45,123 nucleotides of DNA, from positions 1 to 45,123 of the forward strand of contig JABDMM010000080.1 in the NCBI GenBank assembly GCA_013001465.1, in the 5' to 3' direction. This DNA is from Chitinophagales bacterium (lineage in GTDB: Bacteria > Bacteroidota > Bacteroidia > Chitinophagales > JABDMM01). Below are positions 1 to 6,840 of this stretch, one piece after another (within the stretch, counting starts at the first letter, position 1; each line of letters opens with the position of its first letter). Below the pieces are notes generated by a model. The model was not told the origin of the DNA and ran no database searches. It saw only the letters and a list, made by a program, of their open reading frames with translations. The translations under genes were made by a program, and so were the position numbers.

Positions 1-50
1 TTCTCTTGTTTCTTTTTCTCTTCTTCTTTCTCTTTCTTTCTCTTCGTTGT
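1..50. other. polypyrimidine tract
   Basis: Almost uninterrupted C/T on the plus strand at the window edge. Read on the minus strand, one frame is open and gives mostly Lys, Glu and Arg codons, so it could be the end of a charged protein running out of the window, or simply low-complexity DNA. The window edge prevents a decision. Confidence 0.4.
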
Positions 51-76
51 ATAGCAGCTTTTCGATCTTGCGTCCC

Positions 77-126
77 TCCCGACTCTCCGAGTCGGGATGC
101 GCTAACCGGGCTGCGCTACACCCCGA
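77..126 (-). pseudogene. tRNA-Pro-like 5' fragment joined to a palindrome
   Basis: Read on the minus strand from 126, the sequence starts like a bacterial tRNA-Pro: acceptor strand CGGGGTG, TA, D-stem GCGC, a D-loop with CCCGG and the closing GCGC. Where the anticodon arm should follow there is a perfect 9-bp palindrome with a 3-base loop (77-97). Its loop does not place a U33 plus a Pro anticodon properly, and no T-arm or 3' acceptor strand follows. It is therefore a tRNA-derived fragment or repeat rather than a working tRNA. Only about 30 bases (98-126) are tRNA-like. Confidence 0.45.
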
Positions 127-144
127 AAAAAATTATGTAATAAG

Positions 145-231
145 CGGTGAGGGAGGGATTCGAACCCTCGATACACTTTCGCGTATGCAGATTTAGCAAA
201 CCTGTGGTTTCAGCCACTCACCCACCTCACC
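145..231 (-). tRNA. tRNA-Ser (anticodon GCT)
   Basis: Cloverleaf read on the minus strand: acceptor GGTGAGG (225-231) pairs fully with CCTCACC (146-152), and the discriminator base G is at 145. The T-arm holds GGTTCGAATCC. The anticodon stem is CAGGT/ATCTG with loop TTGCTAA, so the anticodon is GCT (195-197), reading AGC and AGT. The long variable arm expected of tRNA-Ser is present. CCA is not encoded. It lies downstream of a consensus promoter at 305-334. Confidence 0.95.
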
Positions 232-304
232 TTTATCTTAATTCAATAAACGAATCTTTCTATTCAAATGATTCGGCTTACCTTTCTTTCTCGTAAAAGG
301 ATGG

Positions 305-334
305 CAAAGTTATAAAAAATGAAAGACGAATCAA
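305..334 (-). promoter_or_regulatory. Bacteroidota consensus promoter for tRNA-Ser(GCT)
   Basis: On the minus strand TTG (332-334), a 19-base spacer and TAACTTTG (305-312) match the phylum consensus TTG-N19-TAnnTTTG exactly. Transcription would begin near 298 and run into the tRNA at 231. The -33 element lies inside the terminator hairpin of the preceding minus-strand operon, so the two signals are interleaved. Confidence 0.7.
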
Positions 335-344
335 CTATTGATTC
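311..344 (-). terminator. terminator of the DUF4956-HlyD-TolC operon
   Basis: Thirteen bases after the stop codon at 357 there is a perfect 7-bp hairpin with a 3-base loop (328-344). A T-rich stretch follows on the minus strand, with six T in a row a few bases further on. The stem is short and the T run is not immediate, so termination may be partial. Confidence 0.5.
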
Positions 345-356
345 ACTATATTTTCT

Positions 357-1574
357 CTACTCGATCTCGCTTTCTATCTTTCCCAAATAATCCACCTTCG
401 TTTCACGTTGTAGCATTTCTTCTACTTCAATATATTCCAGGTAGCGCTCCCATACTTCTTCTTCGGCTTCAATCAGATCCAGTTCATTAGCTAATTGTAC
501 TTCTTCCATTTCCAGGTATTCTTCCCACGTGCCGCCACTGCTTATCTGCACTTCTTTCAATTTGCTATGTAGCTCCGCTTCAGATTCAATAAATGCTTGC
601 TTCATTTCGTACCTCTCTATCGCATTCTTTAACTTCTCTCGCTGCTCTCTGCTTTCTTGCAGGTAAGCTTGTCGCTCAATTTCTTGCTCGATTTCTTCTA
701 TTTCAAATTCAAACCGACGCTCATAGATCTCCAATTTATTCTCGCCTACCAGCGGTAGCCGTATTCCTAATTCCAGGCTAAATCTTTCTTTGAATATGTC
801 ATCATGCGGACCGCTATAAGACCCTTGCAGATAATCAAACACTTTATTTTTCTCTCGTAGCGCTTCTTCCAGCTCATATTTGGCTATGACTTTATCGTGG
901 TCATTAACATACTGCGAAGTACTTTTTTCAGTTTGTATCACCGTGTTCTTAACTTCAGCAATGCTCTTCATTCCGTCGTAAGATACCGATGTTAAGCCCG
1001 GATACTCATTTTGAAGAAAGGAGTTTTCACCTTCAAGTCTGAGCAGGTCAAATTCATTATTACTGATGGATCGCTTGATCTTAAAATGATCCGATATGCT
1101 ATAACTGCCATTTTCGCTCTGTGCCATTAGATCCTTCAGCATTTTATTCTTCAGATCGAGCGAGTTCCGAAGCGCTTCGATTTTTTTAGCATCGATATAA
1201 TTGTCGATCCATGCTTCATAAGCGGTGAGCAAATAGCGTTCTTCGATTTCCCGGATCTCTTTCAAGTATTTTCTCTTGTATGCTTCGAAGAGCTTTTCCT
1301 GAGTTTGTTTCAGCTGAATGCTTGTCGGACTAACACGCAGGCGGTATTGTTGCTTCCGGAATTCAAAGTCATTGGTCTCCGTCCTGATCTGGATATCGTC
1401 GATAAAGGCAGCTTTGAATTTTTCGTCTTCGATGTTGGAGTAGAGGTCAGCCATGACTTCATTTTGCATCTTCTCCATCTGCATTTTAAGAAAATCTGTA
1501 CTGCTGATCTTTTCCTGGGCTGCAGTACTTTGAACTACAAAGTAAAGTAAAACGAAGAGCGGAGTGATCTTCAT
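357..1574 (-). CDS. TolC-like coiled-coil outer-membrane or periplasmic protein
   Basis: 405 residues with a cleavable signal peptide (residues 1-19, ending Ala-Ala-Gln). The rest is mostly long, charged helix with heptad-like spacing, especially 80-185 and 280-400, resembling the helical hairpins of TolC/outer-membrane efflux proteins, though the family's usual beta-barrel strands are hard to see. It begins at the base after the HlyD-like gene's stop, as third gene of an operon with a HlyD adaptor and a DUF4956 membrane protein. That context, more than the sequence, suggests the outer component of a trans-envelope assembly. Similarity to true TolC is weak, so it could also be a periplasmic coiled-coil spacer. 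Confidence 0.6.
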   Translation of the reverse strand: MKITPLFVLLYFVVQSTAAQEKISSTDFLKMQMEKMQNEVMADLYSNIEDEKFKAAFIDDIQIRTETNDFEFRKQQYRLRVSPTSIQLKQTQEKLFEAYKRKYLKEIREIEERYLLTAYEAWIDNYIDAKKIEALRNSLDLKNKMLKDLMAQSENGSYSISDHFKIKRSISNNEFDLLRLEGENSFLQNEYPGLTSVSYDGMKSIAEVKNTVIQTEKSTSQYVNDHDKVIAKYELEEALREKNKVFDYLQGSYSGPHDDIFKERFSLELGIRLPLVGENKLEIYERRFEFEIEEIEQEIERQAYLQESREQREKLKNAIERYEMKQAFIESEAELHSKLKEVQISSGGTWEEYLEMEEVQLANELDLIEAEEEVWERYLEYIEVEEMLQRETKVDYLGKIESEIE

Positions 1575-2585
1575 TTAGTTTTGATTTTTACTTTTCACAA
1601 AATTTACAACCACTTTTTCTTTCTGAAGGAATTCGTTATCAGCCGGAATCTTGATCAGCACTTCGCGTCCATAGGTTTTCAGGTCTTCAAATTTTCTCAA
1701 GCGCGTGGGGATCTCAACGATACGTGAACCTAAACCTGTTACCACTCCGTTGTACTGCAAATCCTGGTTCTTTGTCGAACTGACTTTGAAAACATCGTTC
1801 AATCTCACTTTTACGATCAGGTCTTCATGTACGAACCCCTTTACGATAGTAGGATTCGGTTGATAGAATGTGATCAGCGTTTGATAAGATCGGATATGTT
1901 CACCTTCCAGGCAGTGTACATTCCCGATGAGACCATCGCTGGGGGCTTTGATCGCCAGTTTGCTCAGGGTGCGTTCTGTATCGAAGAGAATAGATGACTC
2001 GATCCTTTCCCGTTCACTGCGGTATGGGTTATTGACGCGTTCGCTTTGTAAGGCTGAAACCCTTTTTTCCAAAGCTTTCAGCATAGCCGCTTTTTCTTCT
2101 TCTAATGTTTTTTTTGCTGATTCTAATTTTTCAACAGGAAGCGAAATTTGATCGCTTTGAATTTCAGAGTTAATTTTTTTTCTGTATTCGATCTGGGTTT
2201 CAAGTTTTGCAATTTCTTCGTTCAGCTTATTTGTTGCTTCGATCTTTTCGAGATAGATATTATCTATCTCCGATTGCAGTCTGATCTGCCATACACTTTC
2301 TTTAGCCTGAAGTTCTTTTATTCTGAAATTGTTACCGCCAATTTTTGCTTCAAGATCGGCGTAAGAAACATTCAAAATAGGCTGACCTTTGTTCACGAAC
2401 TCACCGGCAGTTACAAAAATACTATCCACCATCACCGGATGATCCATATTGATCTCTGTTTCTTTCGTTTCGGCGAAGCCATAGAACAGTTCTACATTTT
2501 TGTTGTATTGGTTGCTCAATAGCCAAATAGAAACCCCGGAAAGGATCACTAAAACGTAAATGATATTGAATCTGCCCAATTCCAT
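1575..2585 (-). CDS. HlyD-family periplasmic adaptor (membrane fusion protein)
   Basis: 336 residues. One N-terminal membrane segment (about 9-25) is followed by the first half of a lipoyl/barrel-sandwich domain (about 45-75, with the Gly-Glu-x-Val-x-Lys-Gly-Gln turn), a long alpha-helical coiled coil (80-200), the second lipoyl half (about 210-240, containing KAPSDGLIG) and a beta-barrel domain to the end. This is the domain order of adaptors bridging an inner-membrane transporter to a TolC-like channel. Its start codon shares one base with the stop of the DUF4956 gene, and its stop abuts the TolC-like gene, so the three are translationally coupled. No ABC, MFS or RND pump gene lies beside it, which is unusual for an HlyD. 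Confidence 0.8.
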   Translation of the reverse strand: MELGRFNIIYVLVILSGVSIWLLSNQYNKNVELFYGFAETKETEINMDHPVMVDSIFVTAGEFVNKGQPILNVSYADLEAKIGGNNFRIKELQAKESVWQIRLQSEIDNIYLEKIEATNKLNEEIAKLETQIEYRKKINSEIQSDQISLPVEKLESAKKTLEEEKAAMLKALEKRVSALQSERVNNPYRSERERIESSILFDTERTLSKLAIKAPSDGLIGNVHCLEGEHIRSYQTLITFYQPNPTIVKGFVHEDLIVKVRLNDVFKVSSTKNQDLQYNGVVTGLGSRIVEIPTRLRKFEDLKTYGREVLIKIPADNEFLQKEKVVVNFVKSKNQN

Positions 2586-3301
2586 TATAGTATATCTTCT
2601 GAGTTGTTAAAACGAAGTCTCACATTTTGGATATTGTTGATATTCTGAATTTCATTCATGAACTGAACGACGCTTGTTTTATCTTTTAGCCTGAGCGAAT
2701 AAGTGAATTCCAATATATTTCTGAAAGGCTGAGCAGGCTCTTCGTCGGTTGTCGATTCATTCACGAAACGAAACTGATCCATTTTATATTTTTTGCAGTA
2801 TTGTTTTATGATACTTTCAGCGTTGGATCTGATCGAAGAATTTCGATCTCCTTCGAAGCGGAGTGTACCAACGAGTTCATCAGGTTTCGATAGGGGAGTG
2901 AACTTAAGAACGATAGCAACAAAGCAGAAACCGATGGTTCCAACAAAAGCGATCTCGAATCCATACACACCGCAAGCGATTCCTGTAGCTATGGAAGCAA
3001 ACATAAAGGTGATGTGTCTGGGGTTGTTTAAGCGCGTCCTGAATCTGATGATCGCCAGAGCTCCCAGCATTCCCAGGCCTCTTGCAAGACTATCGCCAAT
3101 AGCCTGCATTACAGTCGCGGATACGATAGCGATAAGCAGCATGGATTGCATGAAATTGCTTGATTTCTTGACTCCTTCTGTGGTGTAATCATAGGTGATC
3201 ACGATCAGCGAAGCCAGAAAAAAGGCTACCAGCACCGTAATGAAGATGGTGAGTACCGTGGGGTTTTCGGAGTAATTCTGGAGAACCAGATAGTCAAACA
3301 T
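2585..3301 (-). CDS. DUF4956 family inner-membrane protein
   Basis: 238 residues. Four hydrophobic segments fill about residues 15-150. Between the second and third lies the conserved stretch Leu-Gly-Ala-Leu-Ala-Ile-Ile-Arg-Phe-Arg-Thr characteristic of DUF4956 proteins. The last ~85 residues are soluble and look like a small alpha/beta domain. The biochemical role of the family is unknown to me; members often sit near VTC-type polyphosphate polymerase, CotH or HlyD genes. Here it is first gene of a tightly coupled operon with HlyD- and TolC-like partners, making it the only candidate for the inner-membrane part of that system. No clear -7 box was found upstream. Confidence 0.75.
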   Translation of the reverse strand: MFDYLVLQNYSENPTVLTIFITVLVAFFLASLIVITYDYTTEGVKKSSNFMQSMLLIAIVSATVMQAIGDSLARGLGMLGALAIIRFRTRLNNPRHITFMFASIATGIACGVYGFEIAFVGTIGFCFVAIVLKFTPLSKPDELVGTLRFEGDRNSSIRSNAESIIKQYCKKYKMDQFRFVNESTTDEEPAQPFRNILEFTYSLRLKDKTSVVQFMNEIQNINNIQNVRLRFNNSEDIL

Positions 3302-3424
3302 AAATGTAATTTTGCTATTGTTTAAGCAAAGGGAATTTAGAACATTACGAAATAGTTAACAAGCATTGAGATCAACAATTATTTTACGTAGGCTTGTTTG
3401 ATTTTGTTGAAGTTGGGATTTTTA

Positions 3425-3505
3425 ACCGCAGAGTTCTCAGAGTTTTACGCAGAGTATACAGAGGATCTCAGCGCCCTCTGCATAAAACTCTGCGCCCTCT
3501 GCAGT
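3425..3505. repeat. imperfect 30-base inverted repeat (CGCAGAG-type)
   Basis: Arms 3425-3454 and 3476-3505 are reverse complements at about 25 of 30 positions and enclose 21 bases. Each arm is itself built from CGCAGAG/CTCTGCG words. Intergenic repeats of this flavour are common in Bacteroidota genomes. It lies between divergent genes, so it is not a terminator for either; most likely a dispersed palindromic repeat. Confidence 0.65.
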
Positions 3506-3557
3506 AAAAAGTATAGAAAAGACTTATCAAAGCATTTTAAAACCGACTCAATACCCT

Positions 3558-3565
3558 TATTTTTG
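3558..3565 (+). promoter_or_regulatory. -7 box of the FKBP isomerase gene
   Basis: TATTTTTG matches TAnnTTTG fully and lies 21 bases before the ATG at 3587. No good TTG is seen at the -33 distance. Confidence 0.5.
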
Positions 3566-3586
3566 CAATAAATAATAAAATTGGAA

Positions 3587-4069
3587 ATGAAAATTGGTTC
3601 AGAAAGAGTGGTTACACTGGATTACACTTTAAAAAACAGTGAAGGCGTTTTAATTGATACTTCAAAAGGACGAGAGCCTTTGGTTTATCTTCACGGGGTT
3701 GGTTCCTTAATCCCAGGACTTGAAAACGAACTCTCAGGAAAAGAAAAAGGAGCAAATGTCAATGCGGTTATCCAACCGGAAGATGCCTATGGCAAGAAAA
3801 GAGAAGATCTTTTCAGAACAGTTTCTAAAGCTGGATTTCAGGGAGATGAGGATGTGAAGGAAGGGATGCAGGTTCAACTAGATACAGAGCATGGTCCGGC
3901 TTACGCGATGGTTTCAAGCATTGAAGGCGATGAGGTCACTTTGGATATGAATCATCCCTTAGCTGATATGACACTACACTTTGATGTCGATATTGTTGAT
4001 GTAAGAGAAGCTACGAAAGAAGAGATCGAACACGGACATGTGCATGGTCCGGGTGGTCACCAGCACTAA
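3587..4069 (+). CDS. FKBP-type peptidyl-prolyl isomerase, SlyD-like
   Basis: 160 residues from the ATG at 3587; a TTG two codons upstream is possible but less likely. The N-terminal FKBP half (1-65) contains the Leu-Ile-Pro-Gly-Leu-Glu substrate-pocket motif. An inserted chaperone 'flap' domain follows (about 66-125, starting at the Gln-Pro-Glu-Asp-Ala-Tyr-Gly junction), then a return to the FKBP fold. The C-terminus is histidine-rich (five His in the last thirteen residues), like the metal-binding tail of SlyD but shorter. The protein would act in the cytosol as a prolyl isomerase and chaperone, possibly nickel-binding. It is monocistronic and converges on the DUF2805 gene. Confidence 0.88.
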   Translation: MKIGSERVVTLDYTLKNSEGVLIDTSKGREPLVYLHGVGSLIPGLENELSGKEKGANVNAVIQPEDAYGKKREDLFRTVSKAGFQGDEDVKEGMQVQLDTEHGPAYAMVSSIEGDEVTLDMNHPLADMTLHFDVDIVDVREATKEEIEHGHVHGPGGHQH

Positions 4070-4071
4070 GA

Positions 4072-4347
4072 CTACCTCTTACTGATCTTATTTTTGCTTA
4101 TAACTCGCTGTCGCGAACATTTAAATCTTGAGATTTCGGAGTTTCGTTTGTAGAGGTGTTTTTGACTTACACCGCTATTTACTCTTTTCCTCCAAAGTTT
4201 GAAGCTGTTGGTCCTCAGATTTCGACGCATAACTCTTATGACTTCTCCTTCGCTTAGGTCAAATTGTTTTTGAATTACTTCAAAAGGCGTGCGGTCTTCC
4301 CAAGCCATTTCAATTACACGATCGATATCTATATCCTTGAGTTCCAT
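4072..4347 (-). CDS. DUF2805 / TIGR03643 family small protein
   Basis: 91 residues. The core (about 8-60) reads Val-Ile-Glu-Met-Ala-Trp-Glu-Asp-Arg-Thr-Pro-Phe-Glu and later Val-Ile-Arg-Val-Met-Arg-Arg, the signature of this small family. A helix-turn-helix-like pattern with a Ser-Phe-Lys-x-Trp segment suggests nucleic-acid binding, but no function is established to my knowledge. The C-terminal 30 residues are very basic and end close to the stop of the FKBP gene on the other strand, only 2 bases apart. It is divergent from mgsA. Confidence 0.75.
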   Translation of the reverse strand: MELKDIDIDRVIEMAWEDRTPFEVIQKQFDLSEGEVIRVMRRNLRTNSFKLWRKRVNSGVSQKHLYKRNSEISRFKCSRQRVISKNKISKR

Positions 4348-4402
4348 AACTTGTTAACACACTAGTTTCTCTTTTGTTGAGGAATCTGTCTAATATTGCC
4401 TT

Positions 4403-4858
4403 ATGAAAACGATCGCATTAGTAGCCCACGATAACAGAAAGCCCGATCTGATAGCTTGGGTTAAATATAATCATGATGTACTTCTTGGAAACCGGCTGGT
4501 CTGTACAGGAACGACTGGTAAAAAGGTAAAAGATGCGCTGATCGATATGGGCCAGTCGGTCTCTGAACAGGATAATATGGTTTTGCTAAAGTCAGGACCC
4601 TTAGGTGGTGATCAACAACTGGGTGCAATGATCGCCAACGGCGATATCGATATTCTGATCTTTCTTTGGGACCCTATGGAACCACACCCACATGATGTTG
4701 ATGTGAAAGCCTTGTTAAGGATCTCTGTGCTTTACAACATTCCCTTTGCTTGTAACAAGTCTACAGCTGACTTTATAATTTCTTCTGCTTTGATGGATAC
4801 AGATTATGAACCGGAAGTAAAGGATTATTCAAGCTATACCGGTCGGGAATTGAGCTGA
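4403..4858 (+). CDS. mgsA: methylglyoxal synthase
   Basis: 151 residues, the normal family length. It converts dihydroxyacetone phosphate to methylglyoxal and phosphate in the cytosol. Seen: N-terminal Ala-His-Asp-Asn-Arg-Lys phosphate-binding segment (8-13), the Thr-Gly-Thr-Thr-Gly loop (35-39), catalytic Asp70 in Ser-Gly-Pro-Leu-Gly-Gly-Asp-Gln-Gln, and the His-Pro-His-x-x-Asp segment near 94-99. A near-consensus -7 box (TAATATTG, 4391-4398) lies only four bases before the ATG, so the message may be leaderless. A glyoxalase-fold gene follows on the opposite strand, but nothing shows that they are functionally linked. Confidence 0.95.
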   Translation: MKTIALVAHDNRKPDLIAWVKYNHDVLLGNRLVCTGTTGKKVKDALIDMGQSVSEQDNMVLLKSGPLGGDQQLGAMIANGDIDILIFLWDPMEPHPHDVDVKALLRISVLYNIPFACNKSTADFIISSALMDTDYEPEVKDYSSYTGRELS

Positions 4859-4864
4859 ACTAGT

Positions 4865-5096
4865 TCATTTGCTCATGTGCTCGTGTGCTCATGTAATCAT
4901 GGGTTCATTTGCTCATTTGCTCATGAGTTCATTTGCTCATATATGTCCCATTTAATGTCAGGGGAAATTTTTACTGGATATTTTAATCCCGATTCTCGGG
5001 ACAAGTAATGAAGATGTATATATGTAATCCTGAAAGCTATTGGTGGAGCAAATGGAAACATGGAGTACATGAGCACATGAGCACATGAGCAAATGA
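4865..5096. repeat. heptamer repeat arrays forming 30-base terminal inverted repeats
   Basis: Left arm 4865-4894 and right arm 5067-5096 are made of GCTCATG-type words and match as reverse complements at 29 of 30 positions. More copies of the word follow the left arm to about 4940. A second palindrome, TCCCGA-TTC-TCGGGA, lies at 4987-5001. No ORF of note is inside this 242-base intergenic region. It could form a large stem-loop, or be a small non-autonomous element or repeat-expansion product. Confidence 0.7.
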
Positions 5097-5100
5097 AAGG

Positions 5101-5493
5101 TTAGCTGCTAATATAATTCAGCTGCCAGCACACACCGTATTTATCCTGAAACCAGCAGTACTTTTTACTAAACCCATAGGAATCTAAAGGCATCAGGATC
5201 TGACCTCCTTGTGAAAGTTTGTGAAACAGCTCTTTGATCTCAACTTCGGTAGCACAGCTCACATGTAAAGACATCGACGGATTGAAGGAGAAGTTGCTCT
5301 TAACAGGGCTATCGATAAATATAAATTCTTGTCCGTTCAGCGAAAGCACAGCGTGCATCACACTTCCTTCAGCGCCAGCCTCGTTTTCTTTATAGTGAAT
5401 GAGGCGCACGATCTTGGAGTTTGGAAAAACGGAGACATAGAATTTCATTGCCTCTTCTGCATTCCCATCGAACATCAGAAAAGTATTGATCAT
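5101..5493 (-). CDS. PhnB-like glyoxalase/VOC-fold protein
   Basis: 130 residues from the ATG at 5493. The reading frame stays open to 5598, but the added 35 residues do not fit the family, which begins at a segment like Ile-Asn-Thr-Phe-Leu-Met-Phe. Diagnostic parts are the Asp-Gly-Asn-Ala-Glu-Glu-Ala-Met-x-Phe-Tyr segment (9-19), a central strand with Gly-Gln-Glu-Phe and the C-terminal Asp-Lys-Tyr-Gly-Val-x-Trp-Gln-Leu. Members are annotated as PhnB-like or '3-demethylubiquinone methyltransferase-like'; the true activity is usually unknown. The gene stands alone between a terminator and a repeat region. Confidence 0.8.
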   Translation of the reverse strand: MINTFLMFDGNAEEAMKFYVSVFPNSKIVRLIHYKENEAGAEGSVMHAVLSLNGQEFIFIDSPVKSNFSFNPSMSLHVSCATEVEIKELFHKLSQGGQILMPLDSYGFSKKYCWFQDKYGVCWQLNYISS

Positions 5494-5560
5494 CGAGAGT
5501 AAAGATGGTGATATGCTAAAGATAAAAGAAAACGACCTCAATACGAAAAACTCAGTAGCA

Positions 5561-5591
5561 ATAAAAAAAGCGGTAACATGAGTTACCGCTT
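5561..5591 (-). terminator. intrinsic terminator of the MarR-pirin-YceI operon
   Basis: On the minus strand a 10-bp perfect stem with a four-base loop (568-591 in the 5 kb block, i.e. 5568-5591) is followed directly by seven T. It lies about 30 bases after the YceI-family gene's stop and before the VOC-fold gene. Confidence 0.85.
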
Positions 5592-5622
5592 CATTCAATC
5601 ACCTGACTACACCAAAATGTAG

Positions 5623-6264
5623 TTAACTTTTGGTGACTAGTTCAATTTGTAAGGCTACATCATCTGAGATGACCATTTCCTTCACGGGCATGTCAAAGGC
5701 TACTCCATATTTCTTTCTATCAAAGTTCAGTGTTCCGGAGATCATAGCCTGGTCATCCATTTTTGAAACTTTGACATTAGTAACCGTTGCTGCTCCATTC
5801 TTCCCTCTTATAGTAAGAGTGCCTTTTACATCGTTTCCATCAGATCCGATAATATCAAACTTAGCCGTCGGATGATTCTGGAAATCGAAAAAATCAGGAG
5901 AACTTAGGTGTCCTCTCAGACCTTCTTTTGTCTGTTCCTCATTGTAGTTATTATCTGTGAAAACGATCGAATTCATATCTACGACGAAAGAGCCACCGGT
6001 TATTTTGCCATCCTGCATTACAATGTTTCCATTTGTGAATTTCAAATTACCTGTATGTTCTTTGATGCCTAGCATAACACCTTTCCACTTCACAACGCTG
6101 GCATCTGTATCTAAAGCCATAGTGCCGCTCATTTTACTGGTATTGTCTGTCTTTTCCGTTTTTTCCGGAGTTTTCGTTTCTGCCTTTTCACCTGACTTTG
6201 AGCAGGAAGCAAAAAGTAATGCAAAGCAAAGAATGCTGCTTGTTAAAATTTGATTGAGTTTCAT
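5623..6264 (-). CDS. YceI-family lipoprotein
   Basis: 213 residues. A lipoprotein signal ends with lipobox Leu-Phe-Ala-Ser-Cys (Cys21). A low-complexity Lys/Glu/Thr linker follows (24-45), then a YceI domain, a lipocalin-like barrel that binds isoprenoid-type ligands. The YceI hallmarks Val-Val-Lys-Trp-Lys-Gly, Phe-Phe-Asp-x-x-x-His-Pro-x-Ala-x-Phe and Gly-x-Leu-x-Ile-Arg-Gly are present. The protein would be anchored in the envelope. It is last gene of a MarR-pirin-unknown-YceI operon closed by the terminator at 5561. YceI proteins near MarR regulators often respond to stress or small aromatic ligands, which is inference here. Confidence 0.88.
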   Translation of the reverse strand: MKLNQILTSSILCFALLFASCSKSGEKAETKTPEKTEKTDNTSKMSGTMALDTDASVVKWKGVMLGIKEHTGNLKFTNGNIVMQDGKITGGSFVVDMNSIVFTDNNYNEEQTKEGLRGHLSSPDFFDFQNHPTAKFDIIGSDGNDVKGTLTIRGKNGAATVTNVKVSKMDDQAMISGTLNFDRKKYGVAFDMPVKEMVISDDVALQIELVTKS

Positions 6265-6273
6265 TTGTTTTGT

Positions 6274-6840
6274 TTAAGAATTTATGATTAAAAATTGTGA
6301 ATTACCTTCGTATATGAGCTCCATAGCTTTTTTCAGTATATATACAGATTCATCTCCGTTCAGTACTCGTTCATTTAACATTACATTGCCATCGATCTGT
6401 ATCAATAAGCTCCCTGGTTTAATCGAAATCGAACCTTTATCAACGCTTTTATAATAGCTAATTGTCTTTCCATCTTCCAGTATGATCTTATCCTCGATCG
6501 AATGCGTTTGGCCATCAACATTGAGTAACACTTTTCTATCGCTTACTCCAACCCCGATGACGGAATCAACAGTTTCAATGGTGAAATGTTTTAAGTCTTG
6601 CTGAGTATTCTGATAATCAGCGCCAAGGAAGGTATCTTTCTTAATACCTTTTAACCACGAACAACTACTCTGTAACGAGAAATTCTCGAAATATAAGTGG
6701 CCATGTCGAATGTGCGGCTGACTTATGTGCATCGGCAGAAGCTCATAGCTAGCAGACTTTGCTGATAGATACTTCCACGGAAACAAAGAAAGAAATGCTC
6801 CGGATACTAAACTGTAAGAAACAAATGCTCTGCGTTTCAT
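6274..6840 (-). CDS. secreted protein of unknown function in pirin operon
   Basis: 188 residues; I do not recognise the family. The N-terminus begins Met-Lys-Arg-Arg, followed by a hydrophobic stretch (8-20) ending near Ala-Lys-Ser-Ala, so it is probably exported. The remainder is predicted beta-rich, with alternating hydrophobic residues from about 85 to 150 and no catalytic motif. It overlaps the pirin stop codon by one base and is nine bases upstream of the YceI gene, so it is made together with both. It might be a ligand-binding or scaffold partner of the YceI lipoprotein, but nothing in the sequence proves that. Confidence 0.65.
   Translation of the reverse strand: MKRRAFVSYSLVSGAFLSLFPWKYLSAKSASYELLPMHISQPHIRHGHLYFENFSLQSSCSWLKGIKKDTFLGADYQNTQQDLKHFTIETVDSVIGVGVSDRKVLLNVDGQTHSIEDKIILEDGKTISYYKSVDKGSISIKPGSLLIQIDGNVMLNERVLNGDESVYILKKAMELIYEGNSQFLIINS

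Noticed and set aside
1305-3188. Plus-strand open frames within the HlyD/DUF4956 operon (such as 1305-1550, 2148-2522, 2793-3188)
   Set aside because: All are antisense to well-supported genes, lack promoters and show no domain features.
4863-5098. CRISPR array
   Set aside because: The units are seven bases long without spacers and no cas gene is present.
5494-5598. 35-residue N-terminal extension of the VOC-fold protein
   Set aside because: It runs across the terminator hairpin of the upstream operon and the family starts at the ATG at 5493.
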